Below are positions 23,316 through 35,125 of a stretch of DNA of 64,000 nt, in pieces. The DNA comes from Dendrolimus kikuchii (lineage: Eukaryota; Arthropoda; Insecta; Lepidoptera; Lasiocampidae): positions 7,964,551 through 8,028,550 of the forward strand of contig CM034391.1 in assembly GCA_019925095.2 (NCBI GenBank). Reading direction: 5' to 3'. The position numbers and the translations under genes are program-made. How positions within the stretch are numbered: position 1 is the first letter of the stretch; each line of letters opens with the position of its first letter. The notes under the pieces are model-generated. The model ran no database searches, was not told the DNA's origin, and saw only the letters and a program-made list of their open reading frames with translations.

Positions 23316-24609
23316 GTCTGGCCATAAATACTGTTACAATTAAAAAGAAACAAAATATTACATTTGAATTTGGAATCTGTCATTTTTATATGATTGTTCA
23401 TTGTGTTTTCTCATTTTGGCGCCAATACATTGTACAACATTTTGCGACATTAAAATAGAGTGGGGTGATAAAGAGAACCGAATCGCTGTGATTGCATTAC
23501 ACAAAGTAGGTATGGAGCCAAATGCAATTTTTAAAACTCTCCATACGCTTGGTATTAGTCAATTGTTTGTGTACCGGGCTATTAATAGGTATAATGAGAC
23601 CTCCTCTGTTTGTGATAGAAAAAGATCTGGCCGTCCACGTAGTGTTTGTACGAAAAAGGTGGTCAAAGCAGTAAGGGAAAAAAATCGAAGAAATCCTGTC
23701 CGAAAGCAAAAGATTTTATCTCGGGAGATGAAGATATCACCTAGAACCATGTCGCGTATTTTAAAAGATGACTTAGGACTTACAGCCTATAAGAGACGCA
23801 CTGGTCATTTCTTAACTCATAATTTAAAAAAGAATACGGTGGTAAAATCGAAACAACTACTGAAGCGGTACGCAAAGGGAGGTCACAGAAAAATCTTGTT
23901 TACAGATGAGAATTTTTTTACAATTAAGCAACATTTTAACAAACAAATAACCGTATTTATGCTCAAAGCTCTAAGGAAGCTTCTCAATTAGTCGACAGAG
24001 TGCAACGTGGGCATTATCCGTCTTCAGTGATGGTTTGGTGGGGTGTTAGCTATGAAGGAGTGACTGAGCCATATTTTTATAAAAAGGTATCAAAACATTG
24101 GAACAAATGTATCAAGATACCATTCTTGAGAAGGTAGTTAAGCCCCTTAACAACACCATGTTCAATAACCAAGAATGGTCCTTCCAGCAAGACTTGGCGC
24201 CGGATCATAAAGCTCGGTCCACGCAGTCTTGGTTGGAAACGAACGTTTCGGACTTCATCAGAGCTGAAGACTGGCCGTCGTCTAGTCCCGATCTTAATCC
24301 GCTGGATTATGATTTATGGTCAGTTTTAGAGAGTACGGCTTGCTCTAAACGCCATGGTAATTTGGAGTCCCTAAAACAATCCATACGGTTGGCAGTGAAG
24401 AATTTTCCCATGGAAAGAGTGCGTGCTTCTATTGATAACTGGCCTCAATGTTTAAAGAACTGTATTGCAGCCAATGGAGACCACTTCGAATAAGCTTTTT
24501 ATATTTTAAATTATTTTATATTTATATATTAAACTAACACACTGTAAAACTTATAAATGTTATTTGCAATAGAAAAAAAAGTTCTTTGTTACAATATTTA
24601 TGGCAAGAC
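23316..24609 (+). mobile_element. Tc1/mariner-type transposon (DD37D), 1294 bp
   Basis: The termini are inverted repeats of about 24 bp. The left begins GTCTGGCCATAAATACTGT and the right, read in reverse, begins GTCTTGCCATAAATATTGT. Both sit against TA (23314-23315 and 24610-24611), the expected target duplication. A degenerate transposase frame lies inside. It is nested in the element 23142-24700. Confidence 0.88.
23455..24493 (+). pseudogene. DD37D mariner-type transposase pseudogene, two frameshifts, no ATG
   Basis: The coding trace starts where an ATG would be expected but ATA stands (23455), then reads EWGDKENRIAVIALHKVGME. A helix-turn-helix region (about residues 1-120, with RKRSGRPRS as the GRPR-type linker) leads to a catalytic domain with the first aspartate in ILFTDENFF. 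The frame shifts near 23946 and again near 24090. The middle frame holds SSVMVWWGVSYEG; the last holds the second aspartate in SFQQDLAP and the third in SPDLNPLDYDLW, with 37 residues between them. DD37D transposases are related to mariner and maT elements. The stop is at 24491-24493. The gene is inactive. Confidence 0.88.
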
Positions 24610-24700
24610 TAGGTATATTTTGAAATATGACGTCACACAAAGTCACATTTCGTCTACCCCCTCCCCCCATTAAAGTGTGACATAATTTATGGCTGCCCCT

Positions 24701-27230
24701 AAATGTGTCAAAGACATAAATTAAGATAAATCTGGTGGCTAAATCGCCCGTTCCTTTGAAATAGAGAAACGTTTGTGAATCTTAAATTAATACGTAAAAA
24801 TCTTAACATAGTAGAAAAACAAAGCCTATTTTCGCGTCTGTCTCTCTGTATATCCGCTTTCTTCCCCTAAACCACACAATGGATTTTTAAGCGGTTTGTA
24901 TCTAAAGGTTTATATATAGAAAAAAACCTAATTAATTTTTTATGTAAGTCAGATACAGTCACTTTTTAGGGTAAAGGCCGCCAGGAAAAACCTAGTTAAC
25001 AATAAAGCGTCATTCCCATAAAACGCTTGCGTACGACAATAACTTCCCACATCACATGCATCAGTAGCTGTAAGTTTCCTTAAATCATCCTATACAACAT
25101 TTACATTGAGATTAATTTGTACTCTAATATATATCTTCAATAAACCCATCTTCTTTAAAGGCTCTTGCCGGAAGCCAACCGGCGACGCTGTTTAACAATG
25201 CCGACTGATAAGAAAACATTTCTTTATAACATGAAATATTATAATCATAAATAAAACTACAAATAAATGTAAATAGGTACAACTGATTGCAATATTCATG
25301 ATTTTTGTATTCATTTTCCAAAATCTACTTATGCATTGTTTTGAGGAAAGATTGATGCGCTCATTGTATCGTTATATAAGGTCGCTAATCTATCATTTTT
25401 TTAAGCTACATTTCGGCAAGTATGCCTCGGAAGTACATAAGCTAAGTTCACCCTCGTCACTCCACGCCACTGATATGTGGTGGATATACCTACCGATCTG
25501 ATGAAATACTTTGCTTCTAGTTTTCTTAATGCGCACAGTTGACTGATCGAACTCGCTTAGCCATTTGTTTTGTTTTCTAGTTATTGACTGAAGCAGGCAA
25601 ACAGGAAGATGGCCCACCCGTTGGGAAATGGTTAATATCGCTTCTGCCTTTTACAACACAAAAAGAGTTGCCAACGCGCTACCTACCTCGAAGAAGTTTT
25701 ATTACATCTAATTCTTAAACAACCTCATGTCGAAGACGGAAAACCTCAGCGGAAAGTTTCATCTAAATAATTGCTTTTTATTCCTGAAACTTTCAATTAT
25801 TAAGTGTTTATGTCACATATGAACAGGTATCTTAAAGATAAGTGTACAAACTCTTTGCATGATTATTTATGGTCGTTTGACTTAATATAGAAAAACAAAA
25901 TTATCGGTGGGTTCCTTTAGTATCTCACAAGTCTCAAAATGCTCCGTCTGTCGTTCCACATAGCGATCACGGTCGTTATAGTTGTGGCGAAAACGTCCCT
26001 TATGTCGTAATAATTTTCGATCACACAGCGCTCACTAACACATGTCAAAGAGTGGGTCGAAGTGGGCGTTGACCACAGAGTATTAATTGTCTCTATCGAT
26101 TGTCATTGAAAAAGGCGCGATTTTCAAATCAACCAATGACATTTGTGTATTTCCTCGTTAATGACATCAAGACTCTATAATCCGTTCCACTAGAGTTTAT
26201 GTTTGTAACTCCCGCAAGCAAGTGCACGGGGAAAATCGCGGTCGTGAACGTGGTCGTTGTGAATCTCTTGTGGAACGTGGCCTATGTAAGTAATCTCAAT
26301 TGGAGATAATTATATTTGCGTTATTATAATCATTTTTATTTTGAAGTTTTCTTTAATTATATCGAACTAATGATATAACTACCCTCCTGAGCGACGTCCA
26401 CAGTAAGTATGTGTATTAAATATGGTAAGTATGCTCCGTTTAGGCCGTATATCTCATATTATAAAATCAATCCCACTTTGTAGAATGTAGAAAAAAGCCA
26501 AGCTAAGTAAATTTGACTTTGATTAGATTTAATGAAAAACAAATCAATGTTGTGTGCTTACCTCCACAAAATTAAAGATTATTTTTCATTACAATTTCTT
26601 GATATCGATTATTTGTTGATTTTTAAATTAATTATACCAGTTTAAAACATTTTACTAGAAGGACAAAATTACCAGTTTTAAACATGAAATATAATAATAA
26701 ACATAAAATAATTTTCAGGTATTTATAGTAAATAATATAAGGGATTTGTACGCTCTCAATAAATATATAGTCTTAATAATATAGTGAGTTTGAGTAACGG
26801 TTAATTGGAATATTTTATACATTCAGCAATTGTTTTCTTACCGCTTGTTATAAATTAGTAACAACTGCCTACGGGCCTAGACGGCTCTTGTAGACTACGA
26901 GTTGACATGGGCCTATTGTTTAAGTACATAACCCAGATATGATATTGTTATTATAGAGAAGAAGGAAAACATTTTTTTAGCTAAACATGTTGCTGGGGAG
27001 TATCTTGCCGCTTCTTCTCCTTAACAGCAATAATACTGTTACATGCTGTTAAAGGAATGCGCACACCTGCCTGTCGTAAAACGCAGTTTATTACCTTTCC
27101 TGCATTCTGATTTCTTTTGTGTACTTCGTGTTTAGAATTTGTAATTAAGAAAAACATCCTATTGTTATCGTACTTGTTTTATGGCCGTCATTATTGTCGA
27201 ACTAATCGTTGTTGTTATTGATTGCATTGC
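24701..27230. other. Spacer with minor repeat fragments
   Basis: No gene is supported. Positions 24820-24990 resemble the decayed ends of Helitron-like repeats. At 25605-25690 there is a reverse fragment of family E (GGCAAACAGGAAGATGGCCC). Near 25970-26285, GTTCCACATAGCGATCACGG and a facing CTTGTGGAACG hint at a small inverted-repeat element, which I could not delimit. Confidence 0.4.
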
Positions 27231-27243
27231 ATCGAAGCTTGCC

Positions 27244-27540
27244 AGGTGTGCGGATTAACTCAGTGAACGCGGTCCTTTGTCAGTATTATACAGTTTGGTA
27301 TAAAACAATGCCTGAACGGAGGGGTGGGGCAGTCGAGCGAGGATTACGATACGAGTAAGACGTACATTCGACAAGCGATATAGTGAAGGACTTTGCGCGT
27401 GTTATTGAATCGTGCAGTTGTACTAGTAGTGTCTAGTTATATTTGTATCTATGTTATAAGTGTTTGTATAGTTCCAATAAATTCTATAATAATTCCAACG
27501 GCATTTTAATTCGAGTCCTGCGTAACTCGTAACAATACGT
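27244..27540 (+). repeat. LTR-like repeat, copy 1
   Basis: This stretch is related to 37432-37690. Both run GCCAGGTGT, a spacer, TATAAAACAATG (TATA-like box at 27299-27305), then a GAGGGGTGGGGCAGTCGA-type motif followed by CGAG, and later GGCTTTGCGC or GGACTTTGCGC before ATTGAAT. The promoter-like box followed by a conserved downstream stretch is what a solo LTR would show. It ends near CTCGTAACAA (27525-27534). No polymerase gene lies alongside, so the LTR reading is an inference. Confidence 0.5.
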
Positions 27541-27689
27541 TGCGAAGCGGTGTACATAAAGTAGGTAATAAATTTAAAAATTATCTTATATGTATGACTT
27601 TCAAAAAGTGTTCGCCGGTGGAACTTGTTTTGAATAAAAACATTTGAATTTGAATTATTCTTTTAAACAATCACAATAAAAAATTGTAA

Positions 27690-28205
27690 CACGGTAACAC
27701 CAAAGGTGCTACCAATGTGCTGCCGCTCTCTAAAGGGCGACTGGAACCTAGCCTCTGATAATAATAATAATAACAGCACATAAACGTCCCACTGCTGGGT
27801 TCAAACCTCCCACTATAGGGGAACGGACAGTATATCAGTCAAGATTGTCCAAGGCGGCTTGGCAGGTTTGACACATCGGTTATTTTTTCACCGTCGTTAG
27901 CACGTGGTTATTGTAACACTATGCACATTCGGTCAGAAAACTACCTAAGTGTTGCATGCGTTCCGGCCAGGTTTCGAACCCACGCCCTTTGAGTTTCGGG
28001 CGCGTGCACTAGCCATTGCGCTTCCACGACTTTTTTAGCAATTAATGCCGGAACACAACTCAGGCTTGTTATGGCAGCATACTTTAGATCAGGGACCACC
28101 CCTGATCCAGGCGGGCAAATACCCTACAACCAAGCCGTGGGGTGTTTTTATCGTCGCTTACAACAGGCTGCCGGCTGCAGGAAATTGTATTCTGTCTTCG
28201 TTCCT
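27690..28205 (-). repeat. Family E repeat, minus strand, split by a SINE
   Basis: The head at 28060-28205 (read in reverse: GTGCAGGAACGAAG, then AATACAATTTCCTGC) and the inner part at 27690-27760 (ACACCAAAGGTGCTACCAAT in plus orientation) match, in the same order, the uninterrupted copy at 34672-34965. The break falls between sequences equivalent to CATTAAT and GACCAGG in that copy. The inserted piece is the tRNA-derived SINE. Confidence 0.7.
27765..28040 (-). mobile_element. tRNA-derived SINE
   Basis: Read on the minus strand, the head has an internal pol III promoter. It includes an A-box-like TGGCTAGTGCA (about 28005-28015) and, roughly 25 nt on, a perfect B box GGTTCGAAACC (27970-27980). 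A body of about 190 bp follows, then CCCAGCAGTGGGACG, a phrase I associate with lepidopteran interspersed repeats. The 3' end is a short ATT tandem tail (near 27762-27776). These are the parts of a tRNA-type SINE transcribed by RNA polymerase III and copied by a partner LINE. It is inserted in the family E repeat. Confidence 0.75.
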
Positions 28206-28814
28206 GCACGTATAAATTTGTACCACTTATCCTGGTCCTCCGCTTTCCACAATTTGCGCAGATCGTTGGTTCCTCCGGTTGGAAGGCGTCTTACACTACG
28301 TGTGTCCAGATGCGATAATTACTTTAGGACCCGACTGCACTGACGGCCGTCGGTCGAATTGAATATAGAATTATATATATATAGGTTCTTTATAAGAATA
28401 CTTGCCTGGTTCTTGTGAAGCCGTTGCTCTGAGTCTGCCGTCTTCCGTTCTCCTCTCCATTTCACAATTTTATCACACTACATTACATTGCGACACGATT
28501 TACACACACTAGTAATACCTATAAAATTACTGTTTTAGTTTTAAGTCAAAGTCTCTGTAGTAACTTTTCACGACTCTCTTATCATCAGATTTATGATGTC
28601 AATTCAATTAATTATAATTGATTTGCAAAGTTCCTTAAACTTTTTAAATTAAATTATTCTACAAACAATAAAATCACGTTTACTTCTATATAATTGTTTG
28701 AATCAATTGTTTAAAAAAACCGACTTCAAAACGAAAATATATAAAATAACTTATTTCTAAAGCTATTTTTAATGTTGTTGATTTAGTAAAAAAGAAAAAA
28801 CAAAAACATTGAAA

Positions 28815-29125
28815 CTAAAATACATTATGTAGCAGATCACTGCCAACGGGGAGCGTGCCCAGAAGGCTGGCTGCATTCCCACGCTGTATGGCAATACTTA
28901 TTTGTTGTGCAAAATATGAGCCAGCCTTCTGATCACGGGTAGTGTCAAAGAGTTTCTTACATATGTCTTTAAAGAAACTCTTTGCCGACGGACCCCACGG
29001 GCCTAATGTTTCAACCCCAAACGGTACAAATATGTAACCCCTTCCTAAGGCTCCATATTTGCGCCGTTTGACGTCCTCAGCTGAAGCGGCAGCGTTGCCA
29101 GCCCCTGACTCGGTCATTGGAAGGT
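28815..29125 (-). pseudogene. Non-LTR retrotransposon 3' coding end (family N), truncated
   Basis: The minus frame reads LPMTESGAGNAAASAEDVKR, RKYGALGRGYIFVPFGVETL, GPWGPSAKSFFKDICKKLFD and TTRDQKAGSYFAQQISIAIQ, ending IQRGNAASLLGTLPVGSDLL. This conserved tail recurs at 30093-30673 and 30805-31310 (+), 53385-53900 (-), 57795-57945 (-) and 12328-12420 (-). It matches in style the C-terminal region of a non-LTR retrotransposon polyprotein that I cannot assign to a clade. The open frame extends upstream to 29249, but that part is unrelated to the other copies. Confidence 0.68.
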
Positions 29126-29471
29126 CTATATAATTGTATTTTGTATGAACCAATTTTAATCCACTCATGGACTTTCGTAAAAATGCCTCTGATTTGGACC
29201 TGTGGTTCTTGTCATTCAGTTTTTGTCTGCGACCTTTGCCAAAGGACATCCCACATTATTTTTACCTAATCGTAGCCTTCGATCGTAAAGTTGTTTATCC
29301 CTTCGACCGTCTTCTAATTATTAGTGTTTAATGATTAATATATCTTGCTAGTGTCTAGTAGACGTGGACATGGTAATATTATGCTGTGAGTGTGGGTAAT
29401 ACTATGTGGGCCATCTGCTGAACTCATGCAATAACACTCTAGTAAGTTGCGACTTAAATGTGTAATTAAAA

Positions 29472-29801
29472 GAGAGTTTTTGGTGGGAATTGAAAAGGGA
29501 CTTCGTGCTGTGCAGTTTTATTTTCTAATAATGTGTAAAATTATTTTAAAATGAATGATAATTGTAGGATATTGATAGTTGTTGAGTGTTTCTGTGAGAA
29601 ATGTCAATTGTATAGTCTAATGTGGCCTTTCAATTTTTCACAAGAACTCCGTTGATTGACCTCAGTTGTAGCCTACAATTCAAGTGCACTACCTGTACGA
29701 AGACTTATACCTGATGTATAAGTTTTCGTTTAAGTAGCGCAATTGGATACCTGGACTTAGCCTTCCTTTGCCTGCCTTTCTGGCGAATTCTACTACTACT
29801 A
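29472..29801 (+). mobile_element. Short retroposon family D, alternative-tail copy
   Basis: It is flanked by a perfect 12 bp duplication GTGTAATTAAAA (29460-29471 and 29802-29813), showing target-primed insertion. The first 190 bp or so (GAGAGTTTTTGGTGGGAATT onward, then TGTAGGATATTGATAG, then CACAAGAACTCCGTTGA) match the copies at 42159-42425 and 50866-51136. The 3' part differs completely, running through AAGACTTATACCTGATGTAT to a CTA tandem tail near 29790-29801 instead of the poly-A tail of the other copies. Confidence 0.75.
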
Positions 29802-30092
29802 GTGTAATTAAAATGGTTTTATAGTTTGTCTGATTTTATATATAGGTACCTATTTATTTTGAGTTATGCAACATACCGTTTCTCTCTATAATGTCTGTAA
29901 TATAAATTTATAAAAAGTATCTTAATTATTTTGACAATCCGCTCCTCTATTAAAAATAAATATATTTCTAATTTGAATAAATATGAAAAAAAAAACAATG
30001 TGCCGCCTAATAAATTAAATAAAAATAAATAAATTGTTATTCGATTTCTTAGGTGGCACATTAATTTATTTTTTACATGTTTATTCAAATTG

Positions 30093-30673
30093 TTGCGTAT
30101 CACACCGCTGCCAGTGTGGAACTATGGTGGATCCGTATGGACACCACGGATTATCATGTTTACATAGTGTTGGCCGAAGATCTCGCCATGCCAGCCTCAA
30201 TGACATCATCCTCCTAGCACTTATCAGCGTCGGCGTACCAACCATCCTAGAGCCAAATAGTTTGGTGCGCGACGACGGCAATAGGCCGGATGGAATGTTA
30301 CTTATTCCTTGGAAGATGGGAAAGCCGCTTGTGTGGGATGCGACATGCGTTGACGCTATGGCGGCATCACGTCTTCCAGTGACTAAGTCAGGGGCTGGCA
30401 ACGCTGCTTCAACAGTTGAAGATCTCAAACGGCGCAAATATGGAGCCCAAGGAAGGGGTTACATATTTGTGCAGTTTGGAGTTGAAACTTTAGGTCCGAG
30501 GGTCCACAGGTAAAGGGTTTCTTCAAAGAAATTTGTAATAAAATCTTTGATACCACCCGTGATCAGAAGGCTGGTTCATACTTCGCGCAACGAATCAGCA
30601 TTGCCATTCAGCGTGGCAATGCAGCCAGCCTCTGGGCACACTTCCCTCTGGCAGCGACTTGTTACATACTTTA
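30093..30673 (+). pseudogene. Non-LTR retrotransposon 3' coding end (family N)
   Basis: The frame from about 30093 to 30513 reads VSHRCQCGTMVDPYGHHGLS, then SLNDIILLALISVGVPTILE, RDDGNRPDGMLLIPWKMGKP and LVWDATCVDAMAASRLPVTK, then GRGYIFVQFGVETLGP. After a frameshift it closes with the RISIAIQRGNAASLW-type tail to about 30655. A Cys/His cluster (CQCGTMVDPYGHHGLSC) looks like a zinc-binding knuckle. It is the longest copy of this family here, dead by frameshift and 5' truncated. The next copy follows after about 130 bp. Confidence 0.7.
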
Positions 30674-30804
30674 TATTAATTTATTTATAATTTAGTTTAT
30701 TTTTAAGTATTTAGTTAAGTTTTTCTTCGTATTATTTATAAATAAAACCTTATTTATACTAATTAGAAATAACAAATGACTATTTGATTATTTGTATGTA
30801 TTCA

Positions 30805-31310
30805 AAGTGCCGGAAGGATACTACGCCATGCTGCTATAAATGACATCATCCGCCGTGCTTTTGTCACCGCCGGGGCATCAGCCATTCTTGAGCCAAATAC
30901 ACTGTGCTGCGACGATGGCAAGAGACCGGACGGGATGTCTTTGGTGCCCTGGAAGATAGGTCGACCCTTAGTGTGGGATGCCACGTGCATCGATACTTTG
31001 ACTTCTTCCCATCTTCCAGTCAAGGTCATAACAGTTGGCGCGGCCGCCAAGCATCAAGAGAGCCTGAAATGCCGCAAATATGCATCCATTGGCAATGGAT
31101 ACAAATTTGTGGTTTTCAGTGAAGAAACTCTAGGGCCATGAGGTCCCGAAGCTTAATGACTTTATCGAGACCTATCAACACGTTTGATAGAACTCTCACG
31201 TGACCAAAGGGCTGGCCTGTATTTAGTGCTAATGCACTGCCATTCAACGAGGAAATGCGGCCAGCGTTTTGGGAACATTCCCATCTGACGGCGATTTGGG
31301 AATCATATAT
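30805..31310 (+). pseudogene. Non-LTR retrotransposon 3' coding end (family N), second tandem copy
   Basis: Parts in alternating frames match the preceding copy: RPDGMSLVPWKIGRPLVWDA, then TCIDTLTSSHLPVK, KCRKYASIGNGYKFVVF and EETLGP (to about 31139), and a decayed IQRGNAASVLGTFP end near 31236-31270. Several frameshifts and one stop break it. It lies in the same orientation as the copy at 30093-30673. Confidence 0.66.
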
Positions 31311-32600
31311 TATATGTAATTTTTATAATTTATAAATTAGTTTACTTTTAATATTATATAAATAAATTCATTTATTCAATGGCAACAAGGGCTTAAACTT
31401 AGTAATTACATCCGTAAAACTATGTCAGTAGACATCATAAAAACAATAATATGAGACAACTTTGTCATATAAAATATTCCACGTAAGCCATTACGAAACT
31501 GATTAGAATAACGCCCATTCGAGTTAATGGAAAAACTGTGTTGTACGTTTTTCCAAATGTAATTTGGAGTGAAGCAAATGTTTTTTTTTGTAACATAACA
31601 AAAAATTCCATTTGTTTTTATTGGTTTGTCCTTTATAATTGGCACAGTTGAGATTAATTTTACAGAAAAATAAGAATTTGTAGACAGTTTTCTATAGTTT
31701 CAACCAAATTTAAAAAACATTTTAACAGTATTTAAAATGTAATTTTATTATGTATACTGGTCACGAAAACTTTTCTATTTATTTATTGATTTCATTCAAT
31801 TACAATGTCATAACAGACTTACGTCTAAAGCGACAATGTAAGCATCTTATCCTTAGCCTATTGTGTTAGTTATACACTTGAATGCACTTTCTTTGAATTT
31901 ACATGAGGGGCACGTGAGAGTATCCAAATCTGTGTTCACTTCACATATTTTATGTGGTTCAATATTCGAAGAGCCCTGGTTAGAGGTGCTTGTAGAAGCA
32001 CATTAGTCCTACTGGCCAGTACTGCAAATAACTTGTGTTGTCTACCGCGGGTATAATTGTCAGGTATAATTAAGAAAAAACTAGTTTAAAAGGATATGCC
32101 AATAAAATAGAAGTGTCTGTGAGTTCAACATAATTTAATTAATTGTAAGTGTGAAAGTAATCTTTGAGTAGGAATATTATATCACAATCATCAGAAAAGA
32201 CATTTCATTTCATTACATATGAAAAAATAAATCATTTTTTTCGCTGGAAAGAAAGAAATGATTAAGTGTAAACGTGCTATTACATTAATATACACTGAGC
32301 TTTACCACTCATCTCATCCAAATGATTTTATGTAGCAAATGTGCTACGAGTTACAGTCTACGTCCCTTTATTGCTACGTCAATCGCTACGGCAGTTGGAG
32401 ATGGTACGCCATTAGCGCAGTTCAGTTTCAGCCAGTAGCAGCTGTTGGAGGACAAATTATTAGTTATTTATTTCCGTATGTTATCTATAATATTATAAAA
32501 TTCTAAACATGTTGTGTCTGTACATTGAAGCTATAAAAAAAAAGTGGATACACTATATAAAGTATAAACGATGGAGGACATAATGTAAATTTTTTAGATT
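31311..32600. other. Spacer, nothing recognised
   Basis: No gene is supported. Around 32310-32460 there is a less AT-rich patch with GCAAATGTGCTACG and GCAGCTGTTGGAGGAC, which could be LTR-derived, but no partner was found. Confidence 0.4.
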
Positions 32601-33215
32601 TCTTGTCAGTTTGTCTGTTTGTTAGGGATTCACGTAAAAACTACTAGGCTGATTTCGATGCGGTTTTCACTGATCGACAGTAAATTCTTATACTTAAAAT
32701 CTGCGCTACTTTTTGTCGCGGGAATCCTGCGGGATTTTTTCTGAGAACGATTTAAAATGGCCAGATTGAAAAAATCTAATTCCAATGACATTTTTTAACG
32801 GATCGATAGCAAATACGTAATGTGTGATATTTTTTATCCCGCGAATTTTCCCGGGAGCGGTTTGAAGTTGTTCGGATGCATAAAATGTGGCTTATTCCGA
32901 CACAGTTTCCACTAAAATGATAGCTTACATTATTTTTTTAAACGCTGCGATAGTTTGTGTCCCGGGATCCCCGCGAGAATTTTAAGTCAAATTCAAACAT
33001 AAAATCCTTTTTAGAATTACAAATCTTAACTAATATTATAAATGCGATTGCGAGTTTGTTTGTGGCGTTTTCACGCGTTAACTAGGTACGTCACAGATCG
33101 TCACGAATTGCATACACGTCATCCAGGGTTTAGAATAGGCTATAGGGTATCATTCACCAAAAAATACTATTCCCGAGGGATAGACGAATAGAGCCGAAAA
33201 GCTGGCGTTTCCTTT
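32601..33215. repeat. Helitron-like non-autonomous repeats, decayed
   Basis: The segment from 32610 (GTCTGTTTGTTAGGGATTCA, then CTACTAGGCTGATTTCGATG) and the segment from 33033 (ACTAATATTATAAATGCGAT, then GAGTTTGTTTGT) have the phrases of lepidopteran Helitron-like repeats. In these a CTAATATTATAAA start is followed by a G/T-rich stretch. Proper CTAG-type 3' ends are not clear. The assignment is from pattern memory. Confidence 0.5.
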
Positions 33216-34539
33216 GCGTTTTATTGGCGCCACCGTTGTAATTCACTTACAAATACCTACATGGTCATTGCAACAACAATGACAACGACAATTTCATGTG
33301 TTGTTCTCATGGCCAATTCCACATTCACTAGATAACTTTACGGGTATTTATAATTAGGTATTTTGAAAAAAAATTAAACCTAAGAACATATCCCTTTTTA
33401 ATGTGAGCTAAACCGCGGAAAAATCTAGTTAAAAATATTTTTAAGTAAGTAAACACAGAATGCATACTACTTGTATATAATAAGTTTCTTTCAGTCAATC
33501 TTTCAAGAAGAAATTATTATCAGAGAGTACGAGGAAAAATATTGCAAATTTCATTCATATTTACGTCCATAAAGTTTTTACGATAGCAAAGGCCTTCCAA
33601 TATCCTCTCAGCTGAGACACGAAAGCACTAAATTATATTTCCAACTGAACGACATATTCTACCTTGATATAAACTATTTTAAATAAAAAGTCAAATTTTA
33701 TAACCAAATTAAAACATCGTTCATATTAAAAAATTAAGGAATATTTTTTCGGATTATAGTTTATAAAATCAAGAGTTTAAATAAATAATTAGTACATAAA
33801 ATGTAAACTAGGTCAAATATTTCCTACTAAATATGTATATTTGTTTTTTCTTACTATATAATTTTTGAATAAAAATTGTTGATTTTGTATTAAGATTTTA
33901 GGTGTATTTCGAACATTTTCTACTTTAATACCATTTAAGTTTCGATGTTCTCTAAGACATTTAAACATCATTATATAGTATTCTTGATTACTAAAGTTGT
34001 GTGTGTGTGATACACCAAAATGAACTTCTAAGGAAAATCAATGTACATATATATGTACTCCATTATCTACAACAATAGGGTCGTTAGTATAGCGTAGCAT
34101 ACTTAAGTTGACTTTAAGAATGTTTATAATACTTCGGACAGATCTGTGTCTGACGTTATGACATTGACGTGTGTTTAAATATAGTGGCCGAAACAAGATA
34201 TTGTATAAGGTTCTGTGTTACTTTGATACTCAATAGTTTCATAATAAGATTGTGTAAAAATGACAATTTTAACCCTTCCTTAATTTTAACATAAATTCTC
34301 TGCGAAAAATGTTTCTTTTAGTAAGGCGTACAGACGAACTGTCGTACAGATTAAATTCATAAATAAAAAATATTACTAATTACAAGCCTTACCATATAGA
34401 CTTACTTATGTATATATATTTTAATCGTTTTACTTGCAATCAGAAATCTATAAAATGAAGATAACCTGCAGTTTGTGTAAACACTAGTTTTCATTGAAAA
34501 TATCGTTGTTCAGTATGTTTCTAAAAGAGTTGGGTTTAC
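33216..34539. other. AT-rich spacer, nothing recognised
   Basis: No gene, RNA or repeat is supported. Confidence 0.45.
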
Positions 34540-35125
34540 ATAGTATTTTCTTAAGTTTTTGCGACTAGTACACATAGTAAAACTATGTTTTAAAGGTTTT
34601 AAGCGCGGTATTTTATTTGATTTCGATTATTCCGACGTCTCAGCCACTATTTAGTAGCCATGCAGGAACGAAGAAAGAATACAATTTCCTGCGGCCGGGC
34701 GGCCTGTCGTAAGAGGCAACAAAACAACCCACAGCCAGGTGGTAGGACTTTTGCCCGACTAGATGGCTACCACCCCTGGTCTAAAGTATGTCGCCATAAC
34801 AATCTTGAATTGTGCTCATTAATGACCAGATTCCAGTCTCCCTTAAGAGAGCAGCAGCGGATTTGTAACACTTTTGGTGTTGCAAATGTCCATAGGTGAT
34901 AGTAACCGCTTTCCATCAAGTAGGCCGTCTGTCTGTGTGCTGAACTCCTGCAATAAAATAAAATATAAAGCCGTGATCACGGCAAACAAAATAATGTCAA
35001 TGACTATTGTTATAGTGTGTAATGTCTAGTGTTAACGGCTACTGAAAAGTGACCGAAATGTCGGAATAATCAAAATCCAATAACATACCGCGCTTAAAAC
35101 CGTTAAAACGTAGTTTTATTATGAG
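34540..35125. repeat. Penelope-type arm pair interrupted by a family E repeat
   Basis: The outer pieces, 34540-34668 (TTTTAAGCGCGGTATTTTAT and onward) and 34970-35125 (GTGATCACGGC, then CTGAAAAGTGACCGAAATGT and CGCTTAAAACCGTTAAAACG), match the left and right arms of 8338-9475 in the same facing orientation. The middle (34672-34965) is a full-length family E repeat on the plus strand, from GCAGGAACGAAGAAAG to the tail CAATAAAATAAAATATAAA. No nuclease remnant lies between the arms. Confidence 0.65.

Larger units (their letters stand above)
23142..24700. mobile_element. Inverted-repeat element split by a mariner insertion
   Basis: The left end GTGGCCATCCACAAATTACG (23143 on) and the right end, read in reverse as GGGGCAGCCATAAATTATG, are imperfect inverted repeats, each followed by TCACAC. 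The left part also holds a long C-rich run (23221-23247); the right part has CCCCCTCCCCCC. The complete DD37D mariner 23316-24609 occupies the middle. Once that is removed, about 265 bp of a small non-autonomous DNA element remain. The superfamily is not determined. Confidence 0.6.
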
